From Chiridota heheva (taxonomy: Eukaryota > Echinodermata > Holothuroidea > Apodida > Chiridotidae), in NCBI GenBank assembly GCA_020152595.1, contig JAIGNY010003040.1, positions 374,294-438,293 on the forward strand: a DNA stretch of 64,000 bases, given 5' to 3'. The first letter of the stretch is position 1. Every line of letters begins with the position of its first letter. The translations under genes were made by a program, and so were the position numbers. The notes under the pieces are model-generated. The model ran no database searches, was not told where the DNA came from, and worked only from the letters and a program-made list of their open reading frames with translations. This document shows positions 1 to 11,729 of this stretch, one piece after another.

Positions 1-1310
1 GAAATGCTTTAATTGTGTCAAATAATTACTAAATGCATGTAATAATTCTATGTACTGTGTAATATTTGTGAGTGGATTTCTATTTGTTTTAAGCTTTAAG
101 AACAACCTAGAATAATTTCATATAAGTTTCAAAATGGCACCTCCAGCCCGGTCCGCCCTACTTACTTTAGGGCAAGGGTACAGTGGTGCCACCACAGTTG
201 TGACATCACTGAAAAGCACCAAAATTCCCATGGGCGCTCAGGACTTTAGTTGCCCCACTGCTTAATGGAGCTTTAATAAGTATCGTTGAATATGTGAAGA
301 CTGTTTTTTAAGTAAGCCTACAAAAACTTCAGCCTCAACAGCAATATTATGCAAATTTTAATAACAATGTTTCCTTTTGAGGGTAATTGAAATCATAAAC
401 AGACATACAAACAGCAAAATACTGTATGTATAACAAATTTCTTATATTGCTAATATATTAGCTATTTTTTAAACAAAAAATTAATTATTGCAATTAATGA
501 ATCACAATTAATAGCATCACACAAATACACTTTCAAGTGGCAGTCAATATACAAAATATTGCTAAAAAGTTTTTATCAGTTTCCTTTCAAGTTCTCTTTC
601 ATATAAGATGGACTTACTTGACCCCTAAAGAAACCCATCACAAAGTGATTTTACGCATCACTTACTAGACTCTCTTTTCTGTACACAAAGGTGTTCTGGT
701 GAAAAGTCAGATAATGTTACTGCAGCGAGCTGATACTTAAAGCTCCCTGGTTATTAACACTGGTTATTTTCAAACTTATAGCCTGAGACCCTAAGCTATT
801 CAATTGCACTATATGGATATAACCCATTATAGCCCATTAAAGCTATCTTAGTTTTAAAGCTTCAGTTTTTAAATGCAAGTTATATCCCAAACGAACTTTC
901 AACTATGAGTGATATACAGTACCCCAATTTGGCTATACATAATCCCACACAGGATATTATAACCCAAGTGGCACATGAAAGCAGCGTTCTTTATCTTTCA
1001 GAAATGTTCATTGGCCCTTCCGAGTTACGTTATTACAAATGCTAAATTCACTTGGATTGGGCAAGCAAAAACCGAATTTTGGAGTCATTTTTGGTGAGAT
1101 TTTGGAATGCAATTTTTTTTTTAAACTATGCACGTATACATAGTATTGTTGCATCCATGAATCGATCGAAGGCAAAGATGAAAACATAGCAAAATGTCGA
1201 ATAAACGCTTTGGAATAGATCAATTCTGCAAAAATCTGAAAGTATTCGAACCAAAATCTGGATTTTGGGCTAGCCTTGCTTAAGCTCAAAAACCCTTAAA
1301 GGGATGTAGA
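1..1310. repeat. Large inverted-repeat family, left copy (cut by window edge)
   Basis: Positions 1-330 match the reverse complement of 16945-17335, and 330-1000 match the reverse complement of 14935-15780. 1000-1310 resembles 16240-16345 and 16840-16940 in direct orientation. No coding sequence is recognised; CAGTGGGGCAACT/AGTTGCCCCACTG and TTTAAATGCAAGTTATA are good marker blocks. Confidence 0.75.
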
Positions 1311-1720
1311 GCTAAAACATCAAATGAAATTTTTGGGTAAATTAACAGAAATCATTACAAAATATGTACATAAATCTTCAAATAAACATCCCAAATGCCT
1401 TTAAAAAAATATCTGTTTACATGATTTCTTTCCATTTTGGTCCTTGTATCCCTCCTGAGCCTTAACACACTGTCTAAGGTCATATCAATAAACTTAATAT
1501 ATCGATATGACCCTTGAACTCAGCATCGGGCATATCGATATGGGTCAATATCAAAATATATACAAATAAGGATTTTTTTAATAATAAGTCCACCAAATAT
1601 CGATATATCACCTAGAAATGATATCACCCTACAAATAAGGGGCTTGGGATTTTTTTAATAAGTCCACCACCATGCATAATAGCTGGAGCATTAGAAATGA
1701 CAACACCCTAGCTGGAGAGA
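1311..1720. other. AT-rich stretch with ATCGATAT motifs and a short direct duplication
   Basis: TATCGATAT occurs repeatedly. A block with AAATAAGG, TTTTTTTAATAA and AGTCCACCA is present twice (about 1563-1600 and 1632-1672). No gene is seen. Confidence 0.4.
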
Positions 1721-1888
1721 TAGAGGGGCTTGCCTTCTAGATAGGGGGCTTGCCTTCTAGATAGGGGGCTTGCCTTCTAGATAGGGGGCTTGCCTTCTAT
1801 AGATAGGGGGCTTGCCTTCTAGATAGGGGGCTTGTCTTCTAGATAGGGGGATTGCCTTCTAGATAGGGGCTTGCCTTCTAGATGGGGG
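1721..1888 (+). repeat. 20-bp G-rich minisatellite, 8 units
   Basis: Units of TAGATAGGGGGCTTGCCTTC, one with a 2-bp insertion. Every unit has a G4-G5 run, so the + strand holds eight evenly spaced G-runs. Confidence 0.9.
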
Positions 1889-2257
1889 CTTAACTAGAAA
1901 GAACTTAACATCCAGAATATTTGTTATTGTTATTTCCAACAAGGTTTGCTAGATTCAAAGACTTTTCCAAGCCCATAACTAAATATTTCCAATGCTTTCC
2001 ATATCCACTAATTCCAGATCAGTCAGTGACCAGATATCCTTATTCTTGTTATTACTAAAAGGGCAAAACTGATCAAGTTAAAACTGTTAATGAATCATGA
2101 CCTGTCTTTCAATTGGGCACTGTACTTTCAGATAGGTTTCATCATGGAGCTAATGTATTATCATTACACCCACAAAACAAATTAATCTGAGAAATACAAA
2201 TACAGTAACTGTAGGGTACCTAAATCCATCAAAATCATGAAAATTGCCTAATAAGAA

Positions 2258-2833
2258 TTTAAAGGAATATTCCCATTATTTTTGTAAAAGTTTATTTGAA
2301 AGAACATACTTTTAGAGCCAATTTGGTTCAAAAATCAGGTTGATATCATATTCCCTTCAGGAGATATGGATTTTTAAAGATTTCCAAATTGCATTTTGAA
2401 TTTGTTGTACAATATGATGAATTCATGTTTGTTGATGTCATAGAGGCAATTCCATTGCAAATGTGTATTCCTTTGAATGTTAATTGGTTGTTTCTGTATG
2501 ATTAGAGACAATTTTCCAAAAGTGATTAAAGTAGGGTATATTTAGCAATGTATATAAATACCTAAGTTATATCAATTTATTTTTCTAGCAGGTTTTACTA
2601 ATAAAAAAGAATGATAGATTTTAATGAAATACATTAACTTAGGTGGGAGAATGTGTTGCTGTGATGTCATACTGAACCTTTTCCTATTCGTTTATTGGCA
2701 TTTTTGTGAACCTTAAACTTTGAATATCTCCTGGTAGGAATAAAAAAACCAACATGATTTTTGTACTAAATTGTTTCTAAAATTGTTCTCTTTTTAAGAA
2801 AGGTTACAAAAAGACATGGAAATATTTCTTTAA
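2258..2833. mobile_element. Foldback MITE family 2, copy A
   Basis: Left TTTAAAGGAATATTCCCAT and right CATGGAAATATTTCTTTAA are inverted. Inner arms TTGATATCATATTCCCTTCAGGAG and CTCCTGGTAGGAATAAAAAA also pair. It is non-coding with TGATGTCATA blocks. The end TTAAAGGA is shared with family 1. Confidence 0.75.
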
Positions 2834-2929
2834 CTCATTGATGACAAATCCCTAGGATTACAACTTACAGCTGCATGTTCCACAAATTCCAGACTCTTTC
2901 AAGAGCTACTCATCAATTAACTTGTTACG

Positions 2930-3160
2930 CTAGTAATTGCATTGTCTGGCAGTCAAGGTTCCCTAAGAATAGGCACAATAGGTGCATGGATTAAGGCCGA
3001 TTCACAAGAGTTCAAATAGGAAGGTTTTAAGACACGAGACATCTATCTGTTACATTTGGCTCTGTGTAGAGTCATTGTTGGGAGGACATGAATAATCAAT
3101 TTAAAGTAATTCAGAGAGCTTCAAACAGTTTAGGTACTGTAATCAGAGCCATAGTGTTAC
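2930..3160 (+). repeat. Dispersed duplicate, copy 1
   Basis: Shares with 4596-4845, in the same order, TTCCCTAAGAATA, GGTGxATGGATTA, TTCAAAT, GTCATTGTTGGxAGGACATG and CAGAGAGCTTCAAACAG. Non-coding. The two copies flank the foldback element at 3277-4318. Confidence 0.7.
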
Positions 3161-3276
3161 TGTATGTAATCAGAGCCATGGTGTAAGTATTGTGTAAGTT
3201 CTAACAAAGATTTGAATATGATAACCGTTGAAGTTAAGGTTTGAACATTATCGCTCCATACACACGTCAAAGCTAA

Positions 3277-4318
3277 TGCACCCTCCGACACCCGGGATAT
3301 GTGCGTCGATGTTCGTGGGTGCATCATACATTAATTCTCAATGACGCACCCCTGTGTAGTATTTTTGACTGACAATTGCCTACTTTTGACACACTTTTAG
3401 ATGATTTTTTGACGGACATATTGGTGAAAGTGACTCACAATGACTGTCCTTGTGACGCACCTGATAGGAATTATATCTATATTGATAACCATAAAATAGT
3501 TTAAATTCCACCAAAACTAGACAATTTAGCAAAGATTCATGAGATACTGTAGGTTCTGACGACGTTTGACCTGAAAATTTAAATATTTTAAATTTTTTGG
3601 TGTATTTCTCCTGATAAAATGCACATAAATATTATTTATGAATTAAAATAATTGGAATGTTAAAATAGTCTTTTAGAAATTCTACCATTTTTAATTTTTG
3701 CAGTATGCAAATTTATTTCTTATTGAATGCCAATTGCCTGAATAGTATCTGATTGTGGTCATGGCCTGTTCATTGCCATAAGTTGCATTTTTATAATACA
3801 TACACCAATACTCAGAGGTATCCCTTACAGAAATATTAGCTTGCAGCAAGCTTTTTGCAAGCTTAGGGCATGCTTGCGACAAGCTAACAATTTTAGCTTG
3901 CACAAGCATGCTGCAAGCTTGCAGCAAGCTAGTATTTGGAACAAATTAGCTTGCGCAAGCTAGCAAAAACTATTAGCAAGCTTGCGCCAGCTAGTAGAAC
4001 TGTTTGCAAGCTTGCGCAAGCTAGCAATTTTTGTATGCTCACTTGCGCAAGCTAATGTTGTCTTGCTCAAGCTAATGTTGGCTTGCGCAAGCTAATGTTG
4101 GCTTGCACAAGCTAAAATTTCTGTAAGGGATTGGGAGCAACACATTGTTGTTTGATATAGGTTTTAACACAACTGAAAGAATGACGCACATTGATGCACC
4201 TATTTCTCTTTGATTGACTGACATCTGATGTACAATGACGTACATGGCATCAAAATTTGATTGTAATTGATGAAACATTGACACATATATCCCGGGGTCA
4301 GAAGGTGCGTCATACAAT
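3277..4318. mobile_element. Foldback-like element hosting the 3832-4129 insertion
   Basis: GCACCCTCCGACACCCGGGATATGTG at the left (from about 3279) is mirrored by CACATATATCCCGGGGTCAGAAGGTGCG at the right. ATGACGCACC motifs recur in both arms. The CCCTTACAG element is nested inside. Confidence 0.55.
3832..4129. mobile_element. CCCTTACAG-ended foldback element with AGCTTGC-GCAAGCT palindromic core
   Basis: The ends CCCTTACAGAAAT and inverse CTGTAAGGG are flanked by AT on both sides. The whole interior is made of variants of the palindrome TAGCTTGCGCAAGCTA, in the right half arranged as a 20-bp tandem repeat of four units. No coding potential. Confidence 0.8.
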
Positions 4319-4595
4319 TGTTAGCTGCATATTTTCTTATTTTTTATTTCCAATTTTCAAAGAGGGGGTGGGCGCTGTGGAAGGGGTACAGTGTGAAGGG
4401 AAATGGTTATCAGTAAGTAATTTCCAATTTGATGCTGATAGTGTACAGTACATGTTCATAATATTCAATAAGTCAGTTATCTTTTATATATATTTCCATA
4501 TATTCTTGTGGTGCGCAAACACTAAGAGGCTGGTATCAGAGCAGGGATATGGTCTAAATACATCTCTGATCCGAGGTAGAACTATTGTATATCTA

Positions 4596-4845
4596 GAGAC
4601 AATTGTATTGTCTGCGAGTCTGGGAGTAAAGCTTCCCTAAGAATAAAATGGGTGATTGGATGCATAATTGGTGAATGGATTAGGGGGTTCAGAAGGATTC
4701 AGAGGGATTCAAATTTACATGACATGAGACAGATTATGTTACACAAGCTTGTAGTCTCCTTGTCCAGTCATTGTTGGAAGGACATGAATAATTAATTTGT
4801 GTGAATTATCAGAGAGCTTCAAACAGATGGGTACCTGGTTTATGT
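4596..4845 (+). repeat. Dispersed duplicate, copy 2
   Basis: Direct-orientation partner of 2930-3160, sharing GTCATTGTTGGAAGGACATG and CAGAGAGCTTCAAACAG. The pair could be the two halves of one long element or an old tandem duplication around 3277-4318. Confidence 0.7.
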
Positions 4846-5345
4846 CTGTAGATTAAAATGAGACCTGAAAAAATGATTTGCTCTGATAACCACTGAACTA
4901 TATTGCTAATTTCTTATTCTTTCCTTTATGTTTTTCACAAGTGGTGGTGAGGGGTTGAAGGGGAATTAGAGGGGGAGGGGGGTTGAAGGGGAATGGGGGT
5001 GAACTTCGAAGTGCCTAAAAAAATAAATCCATGGAGCAAGTCTAATACTTTATTTGATGGATACTGACTTATCAAAATGTGAATATTAAAATATTAAATA
5101 TATCAGATGTACTTTTACTGCAAAATGTAAATAGTTTCAAAGCTTCCTAGTGGGGACAACATATCACTAGGGGCAGGTATACTATGTACTGTAGGTCCAC
5201 ACCAGGTACAAGCATAAGGGGGCACTATATAGGGACCGAGAGTGGACAGTGTTAATTCAATATAAACTATTTATTTTTATTTTTAAAAAAAGGATAAATT
5301 GTATGAGTTATTATGTAAGTCTCCTGAATGTTTCTTGTAGAATTC
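4846..5345. other. No gene seen; G-rich patch
   Basis: AT-rich DNA with a G-rich patch at 4941-5000 (GGGGGAGGGGGGTTGAAGGG and related). No conserved frame, splice-bounded exon or repeat family recognised. Confidence 0.4.
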
Positions 5346-5900
5346 TGGTTTACTCTAGTTACACTTCCAGTCGATGACATTTAATTTTTTCAGTTTAAGA
5401 AAATGAATAATTATGAGCAAAGAGAGGATATCATGTCTCCTAAGGAACACCTCCCCAAAAAAAAAAAAAAAAAGACGGGGAGATATTGAATTTTTTTTTT
5501 TTTTTTTTTAACTAATCTGCTTTTAATAAATCACACTCACAGCATGTTTACTACCACTTCCAGCCCATAACATTTTATCATTCCAGTTTAAGAAAATAAA
5601 TAATTATGACCAAAGAAGAGATATCATGTCTCCTAAGAAATACCTCTTCCCCACCCCACCCCCACCTCATAAAAAGAATAATATTAAAGAAAACAATTGT
5701 CACTAATCTGCTTTTAATGAATCACAGAATGTTTACTTCCATTTCTAGCCCATGACATTTTATTTTTCCAGTTTAAGAAAATGAATAATTATGACCAAAG
5801 AGAAGATAACATTCTCCTAAGAAATACCTCCCACTCCCCACCCACCCAAAAAAAAAGATATTGAAGGAAAAAAAAAAATGTCACTAATCTAAATCACTGC
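5346..5900 (+). repeat. Three tandem units of about 185 bp
   Basis: Each unit runs from CAGTTTAAGAAAATGAATAATTATG through GATATCATGTCTCCTAAG, a C/A-rich stretch and CACTAATCTGCTTTTAAT. Homopolymer A and T tracts differ between units. Confidence 0.8.
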
Positions 5901-8626
5901 ATGCTTACTGAAATACCTCCATTATCACAGCAATTAAGCAAATAGATTCATTTACACTTTCTTTAACTTTCACATTTAACTAAGAATTAAAGTCTCAAAT
6001 TAGCACCAGTCAAACAGAGCCATGAGTTAATCACACACAGACACACCTCACCACAAAGGCGCAAGAAGCTGCAGTTTCCTGACAATGCAAATATCTGCAG
6101 AAGCTGAAACAATGTCTTGAGTGGGTGTCACAGGGGGACAAAAGACGAGTGTTCCTTTGTTTGAGCTGGAAATCAAGGTAAATAAGCCTAATGGTCTCTG
6201 TGTGTGGTAAGCAGGAGTCTCCATAATATGAGTCATAAAGAATACTTGTGGTATAACTCCTTCTGAGGGATGGTATGACAATAATAAATGTTTTGGTAAG
6301 TCACCTTGGGAATCACCTTGGTGACCTCAGATGAAGGGAGGGGAGGGGTGGATTTACTTCTGGCTTTAAAAAAGATGAGTTGTTTACCTAATAAATTTGG
6401 ATTAATCAGTCCAGATAAAACCCTCAATTGGGAAACTTTCAAGGGCCCAATTTAGGGGATGATGTATTCAAGGAACATGCCACTTGCAGTTTCATGTCAT
6501 AATTGCCACTTCTTTGTATGTTGCCTTTTTTCAGTCACTAGCTTAAAGTTTACATATACTGTACTGAAATGTTTCCCAATCTTGATTATAAAATAAAGCC
6601 GAAGCTATTTTAAGAAATCCAGTGACTGTTTTTAAGACTACAGACAGAGGTCAAGTGAGGTCATGTTTTTTTATTTGTAAAGAAGAAAATCTTTGAATTT
6701 TCAAATGTTAGCTGTCGAATCTAATGCATATTCACTGTAAGAGAATTTCCCCCCTAACGACCCATCTTTATTTTCCCGCTCACGAACAATCTTTATCTTT
6801 TTCTCATTATGTCCCTTTAGCCATAGTTATTTGCCAGCTTATATCCTAGCAGCATTATTATTCAGTGATTACTCCTCCTAGTGATATACTGTACTTATTC
6901 ATTCATGCAAATTATCTCCTCCTTCCCTATGTATGGACCATAATGACACCTTTACAATGTACTTACTATTCAAATAACACACTTCACTGACTAGCCAATT
7001 CCTCACTTTCTTCCTTTCTTAATGTTTTCACTTGGTTTTATAATTCTGTTCAGTAAAGTTGCATCTGTTTGTGATTTTGTGTTAAAAACATGATTGAAAG
7101 TTTGAATTTAAATTTGTTGTTTGCTGTTTTTGTTAATAAAGTGTAATATTCCATGTAGCTCCCCACCCTAGCTTCCATCCTGACAATGTGAGTTACGGAG
7201 CCTACATTTACTAACATCCTTTCTAGGTTGTTTATAAGGTTTTCTAGTGTAGTGGTTAAAACTCCCAATTGACTTATTATAGCAGTGTATGACTGTCAGT
7301 GGTATGAATTAATAATCGAGTTCCATTTTGAGTGTCTATTTTACAAGACAAAATGACTCAGGAGAGAAAATGTTAAGGACTTCAAATAAAAGGGATTATA
7401 AAGAAATGAAGTGGTACAGTTGTTGTGGTCGTGAGAACATAAGCCCACAAAGAAGACACAAAGAGACATTATCAAGTGGATTGAGCCTGTTATACAGGTA
7501 CATACATGTAGTATTCATGACTACATTTCCAAACATTCTCATTTCTCAATCATATTTATTAATCTATTCTGCATAAATATCACATATTTTAACAAATATA
7601 TCAAAAGATACTTAAAAATACATTCATACACAAAGCATGAACTGTCTTTTCATTGAAACAAAACCGATTTTTACAATGTTTTGGCAATTTTTTCACAGAG
7701 ATTTAGATTTTGATTTTTCATGAAACATGAGTCAGACCGAAACCGTGGTTTCGCGGAACCGGTTTGATTTACGAAACTGGTAGACTGTGCAGGCTCAGTC
7801 CTATTTTGGGGGTCTAAGGTAGGTTCTCAAAAGTGGTGTTTCTCTTGGACTGTTAATTCAACAGATTGGATCAAATCTTGAATGCAGTATACAGTTGGTT
7901 GGTTTACCAAGGTTTATACGCCCAATACTTCCATTGAAGTATTTATGTCAAGACGCCCATGACCATTTTATCAACCAGTCGTGGAGCACTGGTTGGAGAC
8001 CCACTGGGAATCAAAATAAGAGCTCTCCATGCTTTACAGGTACAGTACATGACAGCCTGGCAAAAAGATAGGTAACTCTTCAAGATAAATGAATATCAAA
8101 TTCTGAGCAGAATAGTCTTTAAATGATCAGAATAGCACTTTTTTTTTTTTTAGTTATGACAAAAATATTGCAGTCAATCCCCAAACTCTGAAGAGTCAGT
8201 CCTTTTCTTCTGTACATATTCACACCTATCCGGATTTATGAATATATAATGAGTTTAAACATGCCATTTGCAGATGATAATTTCATGGTTAAAGAATGGA
8301 TCAATGAAAGTCATTTTTGCAAAACTTTTAGTTAAAGGTTGAATAATTATATTCATTGGCTTTTGAAAGTTACCATTGATTGAAAAAAGGATAAATTTTA
8401 CAGACAAAAAGAACACAACTCAAAAATTTACCCGATTAATTTTTCCCAAAGGATGTAGATAATCATTCTCGCAACAAAATGATTTTTGATTGTGTGATGT
8501 ATAATTTCCTTCTACACATCTTTCAAATGATATTTAATCGCACAACCTGCTAAAACACTCAGGAGCATGGCAAATACAGACATATTCTTAGGCCAGTGTA
8601 AGTACGGCAAATGCGCTACTGCTATT

Positions 8627-8665
<39 letters not shown>

Positions 8666-9441
8666 TGTACCCATATGGAGTCATGATTGCAAGCTTAGCT
8701 AGCCTAATGTATGCTCAGTGAAAAGGATAGGCTAAATGTATGACCATGATGATGTCACAGTCTGAGGTCACCAAATATTGTGCAATTTAAGCTAATTAGG
8801 TCTCAAAACTAGACAATTTTTAACCAATTTTGATGTGACTTTTTGCTGCTTGCAAAGTTTTTAGTACAGTACAGTTTAATTCAAATTTTCAAACCATTTA
8901 AGCTCATGTTTTCAAGCTGGTACCTGTCCATATACTGTACTGTATTGTACCCATATATTGTTCAGAATCTTACACAAAACAATGAAAATAGCAAAAGTTA
9001 ACACACAGCTTTATCTCAAAGAAGCTCTCCATCAAATAGCAAGGGTGTATTTTTTGCTTCTTAGTCAAAGGGAAACACATTGTTTATACTCGATAGTGTC
9101 TACGGGTGTTGAAAAATTACTTAGTAATCATATTGAGTGGTTGAGTCTCATGTCTCATTGGTGTTAATATGAGCAAGACTCTACTTCTAATAACAATTCT
9201 TCTTTGAACTTCCCCCTCCCTCCAATTCACATTTTTGTAATGTCTGGAAGCCTGGAAGGATCTTGATCTGATTATGATTTTGGAAAGTTGTACCACACCC
9301 ACTCAAAATTGTTCTGCAAAAGACAATTTCATCATTTTTAATGACAAAAATTTAGAATAGAAATTAAAAGAATTACTTGAAGGTTTTGAGCAGTTTCCCC
9401 ATTTGTTCATCTAAAGGAACACGATATCAAAGTTTCTTTAC
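5901..9441. other. Long non-coding stretch; TA microsatellite
   Basis: Nothing conserved was found in either strand. It contains a (TA)n tract at 8627-8664. Frames at 6048-6442, 7050-7268 and 8958-9167 are short and resemble no family. If the SAPCD2-like gene has downstream exons they should lie in or beyond this region on the - strand, but none was recognised. Confidence 0.4.
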
Positions 9442-9743
9442 CAGAGGCGGCGGGGCTGTGGGATTCATCCACCGTGGGATTCATCCACCGTGGGATTCAT
9501 CCACCGTGGGATTCATCCACCGTGGGATTCATCCACCGTGGGATTCATCCACCGTGGGATTCATCCACCGTGGGATTCATCCACCGTGAGATTAATCCAC
9601 CGAGATTCATCATTCATTTATCCCCCAATAATCTAGGTGAACATGTGTTATCATATTATCCGACCTGACTATCCCCTTCAAAATTGTTGTCACATGACCT
9701 CATAAGCCCTTCCCCCAATATTTTAAACCCTCCGCCGCCCCTG
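9442..9743. mobile_element. hAT-like MITE carrying a minisatellite
   Basis: CAGAGGCGGCGG at the left is mirrored by CCGCCGCCCCTG at the right, 302 bp in all. CAG-starting ends are typical of hAT elements, but the 8-bp duplication expected of hAT is not convincing (TTCTTTAC against TTTATAGC). Half the element is a 16-bp tandem array. Confidence 0.5.
9457..9600 (+). repeat. 16-bp minisatellite, about 9 units
   Basis: Near-identical units of GTGGGATTCATCCACC repeat head to tail; the last two units are diverged. Each unit is itself partly palindromic (GTGG...CCAC). Confidence 0.95.
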
Positions 9744-10255
9744 TTTATAGCTCTGTTTACATTTCCATCCTCATTGTCTTACCAGTAACTAGGCCTACCA
9801 GTAACCACTAATCCCACCACTAAACTAATCTTTAGTTTAATACTACTGTATAAACATTGCTTGTTTGGTCTTTCCCCTTTTAAATCTTTGCACCACTTTG
9901 GATGGAGCAGCATTTGACACAGGATGAAGTTTGTGTTGTTTCCACAAATTAAATAGGCAATTGGGATTAAGGGAGATTTTATTGAATTTTGACAACCTGA
10001 AAATGAAATGCACCGTTTACACAGCTGCAAGGTACTAACTTTAGCTGCCTCCCCCTCCCTGGAAGAGGAAAATATACAGGATTTGACAGTGATAGTGAAA
10101 TGATGGCCATTTATATATTTCAATTTTTCATTATTATTTTTAATTTCATTTTTCCTATCCAGCAAAATACTGTAGGTTGGGGTATTCTTCCCCAGACCCC
10201 ATCTTCTCAGTGATGGGGTTTGAAGTTGGAAGGTAACTAAATCTCCTAAGAATAC
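9744..10255. other. No gene recognised
   Basis: A 128-codon - strand frame (9779-10165) has no recognisable domain, is not bounded by convincing splice sites and has AT-driven composition. It could be the 3' flank or an intron of the SAPCD2-like gene. Confidence 0.3.
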
Positions 10256-10290
10256 ATATCAATTCAATTCAACAACATTTATTTTAGCTT
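10256..10290 (-). repeat. LINE-type 3' tail (TTGAA repeat) with AATAAA on the - strand
   Basis: Read on the - strand, AATAAA (10278-10283) is followed by GAATTGAATTGA. The same AATAAA plus TTGAA-repeat tail ends LINE fragments near 35225 and 50735. It could be the 3' end of a LINE inserted just beyond the SAPCD2-like exon, or it could supply that gene's polyadenylation signal if the gene has a single coding exon. Confidence 0.45.
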
Positions 10291-10574
10291 AACAAAGGCA
10301 AACTCACAAATAAAAAAAGATTATATTTTAATGATAAACTACATGTACAAAACAGTAAAAACTTGAATTTACAATGAACAGCACCAAAAGAAATAAGATT
10401 GAGTGTGGTTGACAACAAAAATACACTATTTACTTAATATCATATATCATAAATCATATAGTAATGATTTTACACAGTAAAATTTCAAAGAAAATATGTA
10501 ATTTTTACACAAAAATGTGTGGAATATTTAAATTGCTGTTTGCCATTTTAAACAAGCTGTCAAAAAATGATCAA

Positions 10575-11387
10575 TTAAAATGGGAACCAACCTTTTGAAT
10601 TTGGAGATCTGCTTTTTTCTGCTGGATGTTGAGTAACCTGTGAATGATACTGATAAATCCTAGAATCTTCGTAAATAATTTTACTTTTAGGGCTCAAGTC
10701 TTGGGTTCTTGGTGACGTTGGGGTGCGGGTGTTGCTTCTGCTTATTGGACGTGATCCAGGTGATGTTATCCCACGAGCCCGTTGTCCATTTTGCCAGTTT
10801 TTCAATTCAGCTGAAATTTCAGCTTTATCCCCCAAGCTATGGCGACCGCGATGAGGCTCTCTTTTAGTAGGTTCATTTCTTAAAGCATGCATATTTTGTG
10901 GGTTGTTTTTCTCCTTTAACGGAGGGGATTGATTTCTGTCTATTTGAACTTTGATGTAATCGTTTGAACTAGGCGGTCGGTCGCGACTTTTCCAGCCGAT
11001 GCCACCGCGAAGAATATGAGGAGCACTTTGCGACGATCGCATCGGATGAACGTTATTTGGCTTCACCGTAGCCTTGTTAGGTTGTTTTTCCTCCTTCCGT
11101 CCATTCTTATCTTTATTCTTTTGAAGAGTCAACTTTAGCGCCGCGCAAAATAACTCAAATGTAAGAAAGCCATTTTTAGGAGCAACTTGTCCGAGAGAAT
11201 CAAGCACACCAGTCGGCAGACCGTTGATGCCTTCGCCTTGCCAACGAGACTGAATTTCATCAAGCGGTACAAATCCGTCATTATCCTCATCCAAAATATC
11301 AAAGAGTATTTTCAGGGAATTCACAAATACCCGTGGAAGTTCTACTTTTCCGGAGGAAGAAACGAATAATTCGTTTAAGCCTGACAT
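10575..11387 (-). CDS. SAPCD2: Suppressor APC domain-containing protein (SAPCD2-like), first coding exon
   Basis: This - strand ORF encodes 270 residues from the internal ATG at 11387; the frame stays open upstream to 11507, but homology begins only after this methionine. Residues 17-89 closely resemble the N-terminal domain of vertebrate SAPCD2, sharing LP-F-SL--LFDILD, EI-SRWQG, LP-GVL, QVAP and G-LTFE-F. That protein is linked in vertebrates to spindle orientation and cell-cycle control. The loop D33-x-D35-x-D37-G38 with E44 is a textbook EF-hand calcium loop. The rest is a basic, Ser/Pro/Arg-rich tail with RGRHSLGD, similar to the RRRHTIA element of the human protein. The C-terminal coiled coil of vertebrate SAPCD2 is absent. 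The last codons may read through a possible donor (AAAAG then GTTGGT, exon end 10592), so the true C-terminus may lie in unseen exons to the left. Family confident; 3' structure uncertain. Confidence 0.82.
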   Translation of the reverse strand: MSGLNELFVSSSGKVELPRVFVNSLKILFDILDEDNDGFVPLDEIQSRWQGEGINGLPTGVLDSLGQVAPKNGFLTFELFCAALKLTLQKNKDKNGRKEEKQPNKATVKPNNVHPMRSSQSAPHILRGGIGWKSRDRPPSSNDYIKVQIDRNQSPPLKEKNNPQNMHALRNEPTKREPHRGRHSLGDKAEISAELKNWQNGQRARGITSPGSRPISRSNTRTPTSPRTQDLSPKSKIIYEDSRIYQYHSQVTQHPAEKSRSPNSKGWFPF

Positions 11388-11700
11388 GGTGATTCCAGCA
11401 CAAGTATTGTAAGTGCACCGTAAAGATAAGAGCACAATCTTTTTAAAAACTGCGCAGTTTTGTGAGGCCAACAACCGCTCAATAATCCTTTTCGGTGGTG
11501 TGTGCAACTGTGCGGATGTTGTCCTGATTCGTTGTTTACACTCCGCATGATTGCGCCTGTTGTACTAGCGGAAGAGAGAGCGCTAAACAAATTCACTAGA
11601 TCGTGAAAAAGTGAACAAAACTCATTTATGCTTAGGCAACGAGATAACGTGAGAAGTACTAAAAGAAGCACATAGCGTAAAATTTGAGTAGCGCTACACA
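11388..11700 (-). promoter_or_regulatory. Probable 5' leader and promoter region of the SAPCD2-like gene
   Basis: This stretch upstream of the SAPCD2-like start is richer in CpG than the surrounding DNA and is free of recognisable repeats. No TATA box or defined start site could be assigned. The ORF continues open upstream of the chosen ATG as far as 11507, so part of this may be coding if translation starts earlier. Inference from position only. Confidence 0.3.
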
Positions 11701-11729
11701 AACATTTTCAGATTTAAAATAGTCTCAAG

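Noticed and set aside
9779-10165. 128-codon - strand frame as a downstream SAPCD2-like exon
   Set aside because: No coiled coil or similarity to the vertebrate C-terminus, no convincing acceptor; kept only as unexplained DNA.
11388-11507. Upstream methionine giving a 310-residue SAPCD2-like protein
   Set aside because: The extra 40 residues show no family similarity; the internal ATG at 11387 is the better start, though the longer form cannot be excluded.
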